From: Methylophilus medardensis | GTDB lineage: Bacteria > Pseudomonadota > Gammaproteobacteria > Burkholderiales > Methylophilaceae | Strand: one strand, 5' to 3' | DNA: 64,000 bases | NCBI RefSeq assembly: GCF_006363915.1 | Contig: NZ_CP040946.1 | Part shown: positions 52,700 to 62,053 of the stretch, piece by piece | How the letters are laid out: each line of letters starts with the position of its first letter | Position numbering within the stretch: position 1 is the stretch's first letter | Program-made: the position numbers and the translations under genes | Notes under the pieces: generated by a model | What the model saw: only the letters and a program-made list of their open reading frames with translations | Database searches by the model: none | What the model was told of the DNA's origin: nothing

Positions 52700-53224
52700 T
52701 CACTTTTGAAGTACAGCCAAGGCAGCAGCGTAGTCGGGCTCATTACTTAATTCTTTCACTAGTTCAACATGCAACACCTGGTCGTTTTCATCGGCCACCA
52801 TCAGCACACGGGCAGGTAAGCCGGCGAGCTTACTGGTCATCATTAGCACGCCATAGTTTTTGAGCATGTCGCGACCGCGCATGGTGGACAAGTGGATGCA
52901 GCCACTCAAGTTTTCTGCACTGCAAAATCGGCTCATAGTGAAGGGTAAATCTGCAGAAATATGCAGAATGACTGTATTCGGCAGCTGTTTGCCCAGCGTC
53001 TCCAGTGTGCGCAGGCTGTTTGCACTTGCGGGGGTGTCTATGGCGGGGAAGAAGTGCAGAATCTTGCGCTGGCCACGAAATGCCTCCAGCGAGACATCTT
53101 CCAAGGCCTGATTTACCAATTGAAAAAAAGGCAAGGTCTGACCTAGGCTGGGTAAATCGTCCTCCACGAGGATGGGGTCATCTATTAAAGCAGTAGCATT
53201 CGTCATGCGTGGCAATCTTTTCAT
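52700..53224 (-). CDS. Tpx paralogue lacking the peroxidatic cysteine
   Basis: 174-aa protein clearly homologous to the adjacent Tpx along its length (LHFFPAIDTP; ISADLPFTMSRFC; NEPDYAAALAVL). The peroxidatic Cys is replaced by Ser67 (DTPASANS); its codon is AGT, one base from TGT. Resolving-type Cys101, the Thr64 and the Arg139 equivalents are kept. It should not act as a normal peroxidase; a sensor, chaperone or Tpx-binding role is possible but unproven. The start at 53224 is favoured by GAGG upstream; Met7 is an alternative. TATGAT just upstream may be its -10. Confidence 0.88.
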   Translation of the reverse strand: MKRLPRMTNATALIDDPILVEDDLPSLGQTLPFFQLVNQALEDVSLEAFRGQRKILHFFPAIDTPASANSLRTLETLGKQLPNTVILHISADLPFTMSRFCSAENLSGCIHLSTMRGRDMLKNYGVLMMTSKLAGLPARVLMVADENDQVLHVELVKELSNEPDYAAALAVLQK

Positions 53225-53378
53225 AAAAAACGCCTCACATCATAGAACATTATGCCGACATGTTAAATTTTTTTATTGAGCAGCATGATAAAACTCAGTT
53301 GGGGCATGGGTCGATCTTTTAATGCTGTCAATCAGATTATTTGCACTCGTCAGGGGTACAAAAAGCCGTGTTGGCGGT

Positions 53379-53393
53379 TAAAATAAAGCCATG
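53379..53393 (+). promoter_or_regulatory. Candidate leaderless promoter core of dnaE
   Basis: TAAAAT (53379-53384) is exactly six bases before ATG 53391; the context GGCGGTTAAAAT parallels GCGGTTATAAT at hisZ. No Shine-Dalgarno motif and no good -35. Confidence 0.6.
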
Positions 53394-56300
53394 GAAGCAC
53401 CCGAAATTCCCCCCATTCAACCCGCATTTATTCATTTGCGCTGTCACAGTGAGTACTCCATTGTGGATGGCACTGTGCGTATTGACGATTATGTCAAAGC
53501 TGCCAAAAACGATGCGATGCCAGCGATCGCGCTGACTGACCTCGCCAACTTGTTTGGTGCGATCAAGTTTTATAAAGCGGCGCGCGGCAAAGGCTTAAAA
53601 CCTTTGCTGGGTTGCGATGTGTGGATTGAAAATACCGTTCAACGCGATCAGCCCCATCGCGTTTTGTTGCTGGTACAAAATCAGCAAGGCTATACGCATT
53701 TATGTGAATTACTGTCTAGCGCTTATCTTGAAAATCAATATCGGGAGCGAGCAGAAGTCAAAGCGGAGTGGTTGCAAGCCAAAAATGCTGGTTTGTTAAT
53801 GCTATCCGGTTTTGCTGCAGGGGATGTCGGCCAATGTTTGCAAGCGGGCAATCAGGCGCAAGCTTTGCAGTATGCGCAGCAATGGGCGCAGTTGTTTGCC
53901 GGTCGCTATTACCTTGAAGTGCAGCGTGTGCATGCGCCCGGCAGTAGTGACGCCTATGCGCAGGAGCAGCTCATTCAGCAAACGGTGCTCATCGCACAAA
54001 CCCTAGATCTGCCAGTGGTAGCCACCCATCCCGTGCAGTTTCAAACTGCGGATGACTACATGGCCCACGAGGCGCGCACATGTATTGCCGAGGGTTATGT
54101 GTTGTCGGATAAGCGTCGTCCACGTCGTTTTGTCGCCACACAATATATCAAGAGCCAGGCCGAGATGCAGACTTTGTTTGCCGACATGCCTTTAGCATTG
54201 CAGAACTCGGTAGAAATTGCCAAGCGTTGCAACCTCACGCTGACGCTCGGCAAAAACTACTTGCCGGATTTTCCAACGCCGAATGGTGAAAGCCTGGATC
54301 AATATCTGATTGACCAGTCAAAAGCTGGGCTGGCGCATCGTCTGGCTTATTTATATCCCGATGAACAGCAGCGCGAAGCGAAGCGTGAAGAATATGAAGC
54401 GCGTTTGCAGTTTGAGTGCGGCATCATCGTTCAGATGGGCTTTCCTGGGTATTTTTTGATCGTTGCCGACTTTATCAACTGGGCAAAAAACAACGGGGTG
54501 CCGGTTGGCCCGGGCCGGGGCTCCGGTGCAGGTTCGCTGGTCGCTTACAGCTTGGGCATTACTGATCTGGACCCGTTGAAATACAACCTGTTGTTTGAGC
54601 GGTTTTTGAATCCTGAGCGGGTATCCATGCCCGACTTTGATATTGACTTTTGCCAGGAAGGGCGCGATCGCGTCATCGATTACGTTAAGCACAAATATGG
54701 CTTGGCATCGGTCTCTCAGATTGCCACCTTCGGGACGATGGCGGCCAAAGCGGTGATCCGCGATGTTGGCCGCGTGCTGGATTTACCTTTTAATTTCGTC
54801 GATGGCATTGCAAAGCTTATTCCATTGGAGTTGGGGATTACGCTTGAGTCTGCACTTGAAAAAGAGCCACAGCTACAAGAGCGTCGCGAAAAAGAAGAAG
54901 AAGTCTCAGAATTACTCTCATTGGCGCTAAGGCTAGAAGGCTTGGTGCGTAACGTCGGTATGCATGCCGGTGGCGTGTTGATCGCGCCAGGCAAAATCTC
55001 TGACTTTTCACCGGTCTATTGCCAACCGAATGGCGATAGTTTGGTCAGTCAATATGATAAAGACGATGTAGAAGCCGTTGGCCTGGTCAAATTCGACTTT
55101 TTGGGCTTGCGGACGCTGACCATTCTCAATATGGCACTCGAAAATGCCAATATGCAGCGCGCACAAGAGCAATTGCCGCCACTCAGTTTTGAGACGATTC
55201 CGCTCGATGATAAGCGCAGCTACCACTTGCTGAAAACGGCCAATACCACAGCGGTGTTTCAGCTCGAATCGCGGGGCATGAAAGACATGCTCAAGCAGGC
55301 CAAGCCTGACTTGTTTGAGGATATTATTGCGCTGGTTGCGCTCTACCGACCAGGTCCGATGGACCTGATTCCTGACTTCTGCCGTCGTAAACATGGTACG
55401 CAACGCGTGGAGTACCCGCATGCATCCACAGAATCGATTCTGAAAGAGACGTACGGCATTGCGGTATACCAAGAGCAGGTCATGCAAATTGCGCAGGTGG
55501 TGGCCGGCTACAGTCTAGGTGGCGCCGATCTGTTGCGGCGTGCCATGGGTAAGAAAAAGCCCGAAGAGATGGTGCAGCAGCGCGAAATCTTTAATGAAGG
55601 CGCGCTGAAAAATGGTCTGACGCTACAACAGTCAAATGATTTGTTTGACTTACTCGAAAAATTTGCCGGTTATGGCTTTAACAAGTCTCACGCAGCGGCT
55701 TATGCCTTGGTGGCGTATCACACGGCCTTCCTCAAGGCGCATTACCCTGCGGCTTTCTTGGCGGCCACCATGTCTGCGGACATGAATAACACCGATAACG
55801 TGCATACATTTTTTGATGATTGTGCGGCCAACCAGATTGAAGTATTGCCACCTGATATCAACGCCAGTATTTACCAATTTAAACCCCTCAACGCGCAGCA
55901 GGTGCTGTATGGCCTAGGCGCGATTAAAGGCACTGGCTTGGCGGCGATTGAGTTGATTTCTGCCTCGCGACAAGCGCAAGGGCCTTTCAAGGACATTTTC
56001 GATTTCTGCCAGCGTCTCGATTTGCGCAAAGTAAACCGTCGGGTCATCGAGTCGCTGATTCGTGCGGGTGCGTTTGATAAGTTGGAACCCAATCGGGCAG
56101 CGTTGTTGGCTGGGTTAGATACCGCCATTAGTGTGGCCGAGCAAAGTGCCGCCCATGCTGGGCAAGATTGTCTGTTTGGTGGGGTGGTCGAAACACGTCA
56201 TGCGCTACCTGACATCGCGCCGTGGAGCCCAGAGCAGGCTTTACTCGAAGAGAAAGTCGCCTTGGGTTTTTATCTGAGTGGGCATCCTTATTTGAGTTAC

Positions 56301-56870
56301 AAACCGCAACTGAGCGCTTTCATTAAAGGCAACTTAGGCGAGCTGGCACCGCAAGATCAGCCCAGGTTGTTGGCTGGCGTGGTCATGGGTGTCCGTGTAC
56401 GGATGACGCAACGCGGCAAAATGGCGATTGTGACGCTTGATGATGCCGTCGGTCGTACCGAAGTGGTGGTGGGCTCAGAGTTACTGATGCAACATGCGCA
56501 GTGGATTAAAGAGGATCAACTGCTGGTTGTTGAGGGGCGCATCAGTCATGATGAATTTTCGGGTGGCATCCGTGTCAGCGCCAGAAAACTCTATGACCTG
56601 GCGGCTGTTCGTAACCGTTTTGCGCAAATGCTGACCTTGAGCTGCAATGGTTCGTCGGATGTGCAGCGTTTGATGAATGTACTCACGCCCTATCGCTATG
56701 CGGGGGAAGAGCAGAAGCGTTGTCCGATCAAAGTGGACTATCATAATCAATCGGCACAAGTGAGCTTGATGTTAGGCGATGACTGGCAAGTGGTGCTGCA
56801 TGATGACCTGTTGCAGAATTTACAGGGCTGGTTATCTAAAGAAAACGTCAAAATCCTTTATAATGCCTGA
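53391..56870 (+). CDS. dnaE: DNA polymerase III alpha subunit
   Basis: 1159-aa replicative polymerase. N-terminal PHP domain (HLRCHSEYSIVDGTVRIDD core), palm with the catalytic aspartates in MPDFDIDFCQEGRDRV (about residue 420) and GPGRGSGAGSLVAY. A helix-hairpin-helix region, an OB fold near residue 1000 and the tau-binding C-terminus follow. ATG 53391 matches homologous N-termini. Heads the dnaE-accA-tilS group. A TATAAT inside its last codons (56859-56864) may start accA transcription. Confidence 0.97.
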   Translation: MEAPEIPPIQPAFIHLRCHSEYSIVDGTVRIDDYVKAAKNDAMPAIALTDLANLFGAIKFYKAARGKGLKPLLGCDVWIENTVQRDQPHRVLLLVQNQQGYTHLCELLSSAYLENQYRERAEVKAEWLQAKNAGLLMLSGFAAGDVGQCLQAGNQAQALQYAQQWAQLFAGRYYLEVQRVHAPGSSDAYAQEQLIQQTVLIAQTLDLPVVATHPVQFQTADDYMAHEARTCIAEGYVLSDKRRPRRFVATQYIKSQAEMQTLFADMPLALQNSVEIAKRCNLTLTLGKNYLPDFPTPNGESLDQYLIDQSKAGLAHRLAYLYPDEQQREAKREEYEARLQFECGIIVQMGFPGYFLIVADFINWAKNNGVPVGPGRGSGAGSLVAYSLGITDLDPLKYNLLFERFLNPERVSMPDFDIDFCQEGRDRVIDYVKHKYGLASVSQIATFGTMAAKAVIRDVGRVLDLPFNFVDGIAKLIPLELGITLESALEKEPQLQERREKEEEVSELLSLALRLEGLVRNVGMHAGGVLIAPGKISDFSPVYCQPNGDSLVSQYDKDDVEAVGLVKFDFLGLRTLTILNMALENANMQRAQEQLPPLSFETIPLDDKRSYHLLKTANTTAVFQLESRGMKDMLKQAKPDLFEDIIALVALYRPGPMDLIPDFCRRKHGTQRVEYPHASTESILKETYGIAVYQEQVMQIAQVVAGYSLGGADLLRRAMGKKKPEEMVQQREIFNEGALKNGLTLQQSNDLFDLLEKFAGYGFNKSHAAAYALVAYHTAFLKAHYPAAFLAATMSADMNNTDNVHTFFDDCAANQIEVLPPDINASIYQFKPLNAQQVLYGLGAIKGTGLAAIELISASRQAQGPFKDIFDFCQRLDLRKVNRRVIESLIRAGAFDKLEPNRAALLAGLDTAISVAEQSAAHAGQDCLFGGVVETRHALPDIAPWSPEQALLEEKVALGFYLSGHPYLSYKPQLSAFIKGNLGELAPQDQPRLLAGVVMGVRVRMTQRGKMAIVTLDDAVGRTEVVVGSELLMQHAQWIKEDQLLVVEGRISHDEFSGGIRVSARKLYDLAAVRNRFAQMLTLSCNGSSDVQRLMNVLTPYRYAGEEQKRCPIKVDYHNQSAQVSLMLGDDWQVVLHDDLLQNLQGWLSKENVKILYNA
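56859..56864 (+). promoter_or_regulatory. Possible -10 element for accA
   Basis: Consensus TATAAT within the end of dnaE, 40 bases before the accA ATG. No clear -35 at 16-18 bp, so the call is weak. Confidence 0.35.
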
Positions 56871-56904
56871 ACTTTTTTTATAAGAATTCATATTGGAATT
56901 CACC

Positions 56905-57900
56905 ATGAGTGCAAAACGTTTAACGCCTAGTAAACTGACTTATCTTGATTTTGAGCAGCCAATCGCTGCGCTTGAGAAACGCATTGAGGCATTGCAAGTT
57001 TCACATGACGAGCATGACTCTCTTGATATCTCTAAAGAGCTGGACTTGTTGCAAAAGAAAAATGCCAAGCTCCTGCAAGACACTTACCAAAACCTCACTG
57101 CATGGCAAATCTCTCAAGTCGCTCGTCACCCGCAGCGGCCTTACACCATCGATTATATTCACGCCTTATTCACCGATTTTCAAGAGCTGCATGGGGATCG
57201 TGCTTATGCAGATGATCCAGCCATTGTCGGTGGGATTGCCCGCTTTAAAGGCACGCCAGTCATGATTATTGGCCACCAAAAAGGCCGTGACATCAAAGAG
57301 CGCCAATACCGTAATTTTGGCATGCCGCGACCGGAAGGCTATCGTAAAGCCTTGCGTTTATTTAGGCTGGCTGAAAAATTTCATCTGCCCATTATTACGT
57401 TTATCGATACCCCCGGTGCTTATCCTGGCATCGGTGCTGAGGAGCGTGGGCAATCCGAAGCAATTGCCCGCAACCTGTATGTGATGGCTGAGCTGAAAAC
57501 ACCCATTATCGGCGTGGTGATTGGTGAAGGTGGATCTGGTGGTGCTTTGGCACTAGGCGTGGTGGATCATCTCAATATGTTGCAATATTCAACCTATTCG
57601 GTGATTTCTCCCGAAGGTTGTGCCTCTATTTTGTGGAAGAGTGCAAGCAGGGCGCCAGAAGCTGCTGAAACATTAGGCATTACCGCCGATCGCCTCAAGT
57701 CGCTGGGGTTGGTGGACACCATTATCAGTGAACCGCCGGGCGGGGCACATCGCAATTACGAAGATGTGATGGAGAGTATTGCCAACGCCATAGGCCAGCA
57801 ACTCAAAACCTTACAAGCCAAAAAATTGCCGCAACTTCTGGATACGCGCTACCAGCGCTTGATGAGTTACGGCAAGTTTAAAGTGGTTAGTGAAAAATAA
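56905..57900 (+). CDS. accA: Acetyl-CoA carboxylase carboxyltransferase subunit alpha
   Basis: 331-aa AccA, the alpha half of the carboxyltransferase that makes malonyl-CoA. It has YLDFEQPIAALEKRIEAL at the N-terminus, FQELHGDRAYADDPAIVGG, FIDTPGAYPGIGAEERGQSEAIA and GEGGSGGALALGV (short parts diagnostic). ATG 56905 fits homologues; a TTG 12 bases upstream is in frame. tilS follows after one base. Confidence 0.96.
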   Translation: MSAKRLTPSKLTYLDFEQPIAALEKRIEALQVSHDEHDSLDISKELDLLQKKNAKLLQDTYQNLTAWQISQVARHPQRPYTIDYIHALFTDFQELHGDRAYADDPAIVGGIARFKGTPVMIIGHQKGRDIKERQYRNFGMPRPEGYRKALRLFRLAEKFHLPIITFIDTPGAYPGIGAEERGQSEAIARNLYVMAELKTPIIGVVIGEGGSGGALALGVVDHLNMLQYSTYSVISPEGCASILWKSASRAPEAAETLGITADRLKSLGLVDTIISEPPGGAHRNYEDVMESIANAIGQQLKTLQAKKLPQLLDTRYQRLMSYGKFKVVSEK

Positions 57901-57901
57901 C

Positions 57902-59350
57902 ATGGCTTTGTTGTCTCAGTTAGAAAGCGTTCTCGAAGCCTTTCTGACTGCCCCCAGCACTGAGATCAGCAAGCCGCGTCATTGGCTGGTTGCACTCAGT
58001 GGTGGGGTCGATTCCATCGTGTTGTTACACACATTGTCTCAGCTACGTGGGCGGTTAGGGTTCACCCTGTCTGCGGTGCATGTGCATCATGGCTTGAGCC
58101 CAAATGCAGACAGCTGGCAAAGTCTGTGTGAACAAGCCTGCCAAGCACAACAGATCCCATTGTATACAGAGCGCGTCCGCGTGGATTTACAAAGCGGCTT
58201 GGGAGTCGAAGCAACCGCGCGCGAAGCCCGCTACGTCGCCATAGAGCGCTGGCGGCAACAGCTTGACGCCGAAGCGATAGTCACTGCACACCACATGCAG
58301 GATCAGGCAGAAACGCTGCTATTGCAATTGGTACGCGGCGCAGGGGTCAAAGGCCTCAGCGCCATGGGGGCGTGGGATGTTGATCGATTTTTACTCAGGC
58401 CATTACTGGCCGTGCCAAAAACCACATTGTTGCAATACGCGGCCGAGCAACAACTCACTTGGGTAGATGACGAGAGTAACGCTGACACGCGCTATGACCG
58501 TAACTTTATTCGTCAAGAAGTCATGCCGCGCATGCGTGCGCGTTATCCACAATTGGATTCGGCTTTGAGCCGCAGTGCGAGTCATCTGGCTGAGGCGCAA
58601 ACCTTACTCGACACCCTCGCGCAACAAGACCTCGTCCAATGTGACTTGCGAGAGGAGTGGTTAGGGCAATCGATCGCCATTTCACACCTGCATTGCTTGG
58701 GCGACGTGCGTGCCAAAAATGTCTTGCGTTTCTGGTTTCAGCAGCGGCAGTTACGCATGCCAAACACAGAGCAATTGCAAGACTACTGGCAACAGTTGTC
58801 GTCGGTGAAGCCGCATCGCTACCTGCATTTGCCATTACAAGGCCAATCGGGTCAGTCTGTTACCTATTTGCATCACTATCAACAGCGTTTGTACTGCGTT
58901 ACCAAGCCCAATGCGTTGCCGCAAACACCCTTGGTCTGGCAGGGTCATCAAAACCAGATCTGGGGCGATTGGCAGATTCAGTTTAAGGTCAGCAAAGGCC
59001 GAGGCATTGCACTCGCTAGGCTGGGCATTTCACCCGCCGCGATCACTTTAAATAAACGCTATGGGCAACCTATTGTGTTGCCTGAGGGTACTCAGCTGTT
59101 GCTGACCCCACGCGCTGGCGGCGAATCTTTGCAGCCGGATGTAAAACGGCCAAGACGTGAGTTAAAAGTCATTTTTCAAATGCTCGGGATTCCGCCCTGG
59201 CAGCGCGCTTTTTATCCTTTGATTCAAGTAAAAACCAGCCAACCCAACCCCTATCAAACACTGGTCGCTTTGGCGGCGCTTGCCGTAGATGAAGCTTGGC
59301 GCCCAGGCCGTAATGCTTACGGTCTCGAGATCTCACTCACTCCCATTTGA
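57902..59350 (+). CDS. tilS: tRNA(Ile)-lysidine synthetase
   Basis: 482-aa TilS, which converts C34 of the CAU-anticodon isoleucine tRNA to lysidine. ATP-pyrophosphatase motif VALSGGVDSIVLLH (about residues 30-43), HHGLSPNAD, TAHHMQDQAETLLLQLVRGAG and the DESNADTRYDRNFIR block are all present, then substrate-binding and C-terminal domains. ATG at 57902 begins one base after the accA stop; a GTG overlapping accA is a possible earlier start. Last gene of the dnaE group. Confidence 0.95.
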   Translation: MALLSQLESVLEAFLTAPSTEISKPRHWLVALSGGVDSIVLLHTLSQLRGRLGFTLSAVHVHHGLSPNADSWQSLCEQACQAQQIPLYTERVRVDLQSGLGVEATAREARYVAIERWRQQLDAEAIVTAHHMQDQAETLLLQLVRGAGVKGLSAMGAWDVDRFLLRPLLAVPKTTLLQYAAEQQLTWVDDESNADTRYDRNFIRQEVMPRMRARYPQLDSALSRSASHLAEAQTLLDTLAQQDLVQCDLREEWLGQSIAISHLHCLGDVRAKNVLRFWFQQRQLRMPNTEQLQDYWQQLSSVKPHRYLHLPLQGQSGQSVTYLHHYQQRLYCVTKPNALPQTPLVWQGHQNQIWGDWQIQFKVSKGRGIALARLGISPAAITLNKRYGQPIVLPEGTQLLLTPRAGGESLQPDVKRPRRELKVIFQMLGIPPWQRAFYPLIQVKTSQPNPYQTLVALAALAVDEAWRPGRNAYGLEISLTPI

Positions 59351-59561
59351 TCCATGAATTGGTTGTAATAAACCAATATAAACCATAAAATTGGCTTTTT
59401 ACAGCCAATTTTATGGTTTAAAGCCATCCTCAATTTTGTATTAAATTGATTTTAAACATCTTTTTAAACAGAGTTCAGCAGGAACGATTATTGCTATTAA
59501 GAAGTGCTTTTAAATCAAAAGATATTCAATAAAAGTACTTCGGGAAAGAGGGATCGTTCGT
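59351..59561. other. tilS-TonB receptor intergenic region with hairpins
   Basis: 211 AT-rich bases. The first 70 hold two hairpins whose arms share related sequence: ATTGGTT/AACCAAT around 59358-59377 and the long 59379-59420 hairpin. The rest may hold the receptor promoter, but no clear -35/-10 pair was found. GAGGGA at good spacing precedes the receptor ATG. Confidence 0.5.
59379..59420. repeat. Long AT-rich hairpin with 18-bp perfect arms
   Basis: TAAACCATAAAATTGGCT and its exact complement flank a six-base loop TTTTAC. It starts 29 bases after the tilS stop. There is no trailing T run, so it may be a terminator of unusual type or a leader/regulatory structure. Confidence 0.85.
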
Positions 59562-62030
59562 ATGAAAAAAAATAGTATCAAGCCATTGTTGCTTGCAATT
59601 GCTTCTGCCTATTCGGCACAAGCGGTATTAGCCAATGCAGAGCCATTAATTCTGGATAAAGTGGAGGTGTACAGCACTACGCCACTAAAGGGCATTGGAC
59701 TGCCATTACATAAAGTCCCTGCAAATGTTCAGCGGGCCAATCCATCTGCAATTAATAATCAGACAGGTGTTTCGATTGCTGATTATATGAATAGCAACAT
59801 GCAAGGTGTTACAGTGACTGAGTTGGGGGGCAACCCATGGCAGCCTGAGATCAACTTCAGAGGCTACTCAGCGTCTTCTTTATTGGGTAATCCGCAGGGC
59901 TTATCTACCTATATCGATGGCGTGCGTGTGAATGAACCCTTTGGTGATGTGACTTCTTGGGACAAGATTCCTAATTTCGCTATCGGTGATATGCAGTTGG
60001 TTCCTGGTTCTAACCCACTGTATGGTTTGAACACCCTCGGTGGCGCCATTGCAATTCAGACCAAAAGTGGGCGTAACAACCAAGGAATCGCCATTGAGGG
60101 TGAAATGGGTTCATGGGGCCGCAAACGTGGCTTGGTTGAGTTCGGTGGAGTTTCCAAAGACGGTTCGGTGGACTACATGATCGGTTATCAACATATATCC
60201 GATGATGGTTGGAGAAAATATTCACCCTCACATGTTAATCAGCTATTTGCTAAAACAGGATGGCAGAGTGAGTCCACAAAGCTTGATCTTACTTATATCG
60301 GCTCTGACAATCGTTTAATTGGGAATGGTTTAACGCCTGAGTTCTTATTGAGTGGCGATAATGACCAAATTCATACCAGACCAGATTCCACAAACAATTA
60401 CTCACACTTTCTGGCGCTGAATGGAAGCCACTGGGTCAACAACGACCTTATGTTGTCCGGTAATGTGTATTACAAAAAATCCAATCGCAGAACCGTTAAC
60501 GGTGATGGCTATGAAGGCAGTTTTGAGGATGTCGGCGGTGTCAGTACCTTAGATGGTTACCCAGGAATCACTTGTAGCCAAGCTGTAGACGATTGCGAGG
60601 TGATTGGCTCTGTGTCAAACAGAACACAGACCAGTCAAGATACTTACGGGACGACTGGACAGGCGACATTTAATCAGGATTTCCTAGGTAAAGAAAATCA
60701 ATTCGTGATTGGTGCAGGTTACGACTACAGCCTGATTCGTTTCAAACAAAGTGAGCAAATTAATCTATCTTCTGCAAGTGAGTCGATTGCTGATGGTGAT
60801 ATCACGGGTACCACAGGCAGTGGTACCGTGTTTGATCCTACCAGAGCACCAGTGTTAGAAGGTGATGGTGCGTTGGGTACACGCCAATCCGTCGGTTTAA
60901 CTGGTAAGCAATATACGGCACGGTTGTTTGCAACAGACACCTTATCGCTGAATGAATTTTGGCATCTAAACGCTGGGGCCAGTTGGAACTTCACCAGAGT
61001 CGATAATGTGGATACCTTGCGTGGTGGTCCATCTGCGGCGAATGGATTTAACAGCTTAACAGCACGTGACAGCTACACACGTTTAAATCCCACGGTTGGT
61101 TTAACATTTACACCGACCAAACAGCTGACTATTTATACTTCATACAGTGAGTCAAGTCGTGCGCCAACCGCTATTGAATTGGGTTGCTCAAACCCAGCAT
61201 CTCCTTGTTTGCTGCCTGCAGCCTTGGCTGATGACCCACCACTCAACCAAGTCGTTGCTAAAACATACGAGTTTGGCGGACGAGGCCAACTGACAGACAC
61301 TATTGGTTGGAACGCTGGTGTGTATCACGCAGTGAACCATGATGATATTCAATTTACTGCTGCCAACACCCAGACCGGTGCTGGTTACTTCAAAAACGTC
61401 GGTAGAAGTAAGCGTCAGGGGATTGATCTTGGTGTGAACGGGGTCGTTGAAAACTTCAAATGGAGTGCCTCATATAGTTTTGTGCACGCCACTTATGACA
61501 CCGATGTCGAATTTGTCAACGGGTCTAACTCCACCGGTATTAATTCTGATGGCATTTACACCGCACGTGCGGGTGATCGCCTGCCAGCGATCCCGCAGCA
61601 TCAGTTAAAACTGCGTGGTCAATATGCAGTGACCCCAAGCTGGAATGTGGGCACCAACGTAATTGGTTACTCAGACCAGTTCGTGTACGGAAACGAGAAT
61701 AATGGTCATCAATCTAATGCTGCGGATTGTAATGGAGGCGATGATTGTGCAGTGGGCCGAGGTAAGTTAAGTGGCTATTTCATTGTCAATCTTGATACCC
61801 AATATAACTTTGGCAACGGTTGGAAGTTATTCGCCAAAGCAACCAACATTTTTGACAAAGATTACTATATTGCAGGCCGTTTAGCAGAATCACTGTTTGA
61901 TGCTTCTGGTTCATTCGGTAGCGAGAGTAAGGTGTTGAGCTTGCTGCCAGGTGCGCCACGTGCGGCATGGTTTGGTTTCAGATATGAGTTCGGTGCGAAA
62001 CCATCGCTGGCTAGTTACGACCGTGATTAA
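59562..62030 (+). CDS. TonB-dependent outer-membrane receptor
   Basis: 822-aa receptor. Signal peptide about residues 1-25 (AVLANA), a plug domain (about 60-180: VTELGGNPWQPEINFRGYS part, YIDGVRVNEPFGD, GSNPLYGLNTLGGAI) and a beta-barrel to the end, with FKNVGRSKRQGIDLGV and ATNIFDKDYY blocks. Substrate is not evident; siderophore, cobalamin or metal chelate uptake are all possible. The last strand ends RYEF but is followed by 12 more residues (GAKPSLASYDRD), unusual for a protein whose insertion signal is normally C-terminal. A sigma-54-type regulator follows after 23 bases. Confidence 0.9.
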   Translation: MKKNSIKPLLLAIASAYSAQAVLANAEPLILDKVEVYSTTPLKGIGLPLHKVPANVQRANPSAINNQTGVSIADYMNSNMQGVTVTELGGNPWQPEINFRGYSASSLLGNPQGLSTYIDGVRVNEPFGDVTSWDKIPNFAIGDMQLVPGSNPLYGLNTLGGAIAIQTKSGRNNQGIAIEGEMGSWGRKRGLVEFGGVSKDGSVDYMIGYQHISDDGWRKYSPSHVNQLFAKTGWQSESTKLDLTYIGSDNRLIGNGLTPEFLLSGDNDQIHTRPDSTNNYSHFLALNGSHWVNNDLMLSGNVYYKKSNRRTVNGDGYEGSFEDVGGVSTLDGYPGITCSQAVDDCEVIGSVSNRTQTSQDTYGTTGQATFNQDFLGKENQFVIGAGYDYSLIRFKQSEQINLSSASESIADGDITGTTGSGTVFDPTRAPVLEGDGALGTRQSVGLTGKQYTARLFATDTLSLNEFWHLNAGASWNFTRVDNVDTLRGGPSAANGFNSLTARDSYTRLNPTVGLTFTPTKQLTIYTSYSESSRAPTAIELGCSNPASPCLLPAALADDPPLNQVVAKTYEFGGRGQLTDTIGWNAGVYHAVNHDDIQFTAANTQTGAGYFKNVGRSKRQGIDLGVNGVVENFKWSASYSFVHATYDTDVEFVNGSNSTGINSDGIYTARAGDRLPAIPQHQLKLRGQYAVTPSWNVGTNVIGYSDQFVYGNENNGHQSNAADCNGGDDCAVGRGKLSGYFIVNLDTQYNFGNGWKLFAKATNIFDKDYYIAGRLAESLFDASGSFGSESKVLSLLPGAPRAAWFGFRYEFGAKPSLASYDRD

Positions 62031-62053
62031 CTTACTATAATTAAGGAAGAAGC

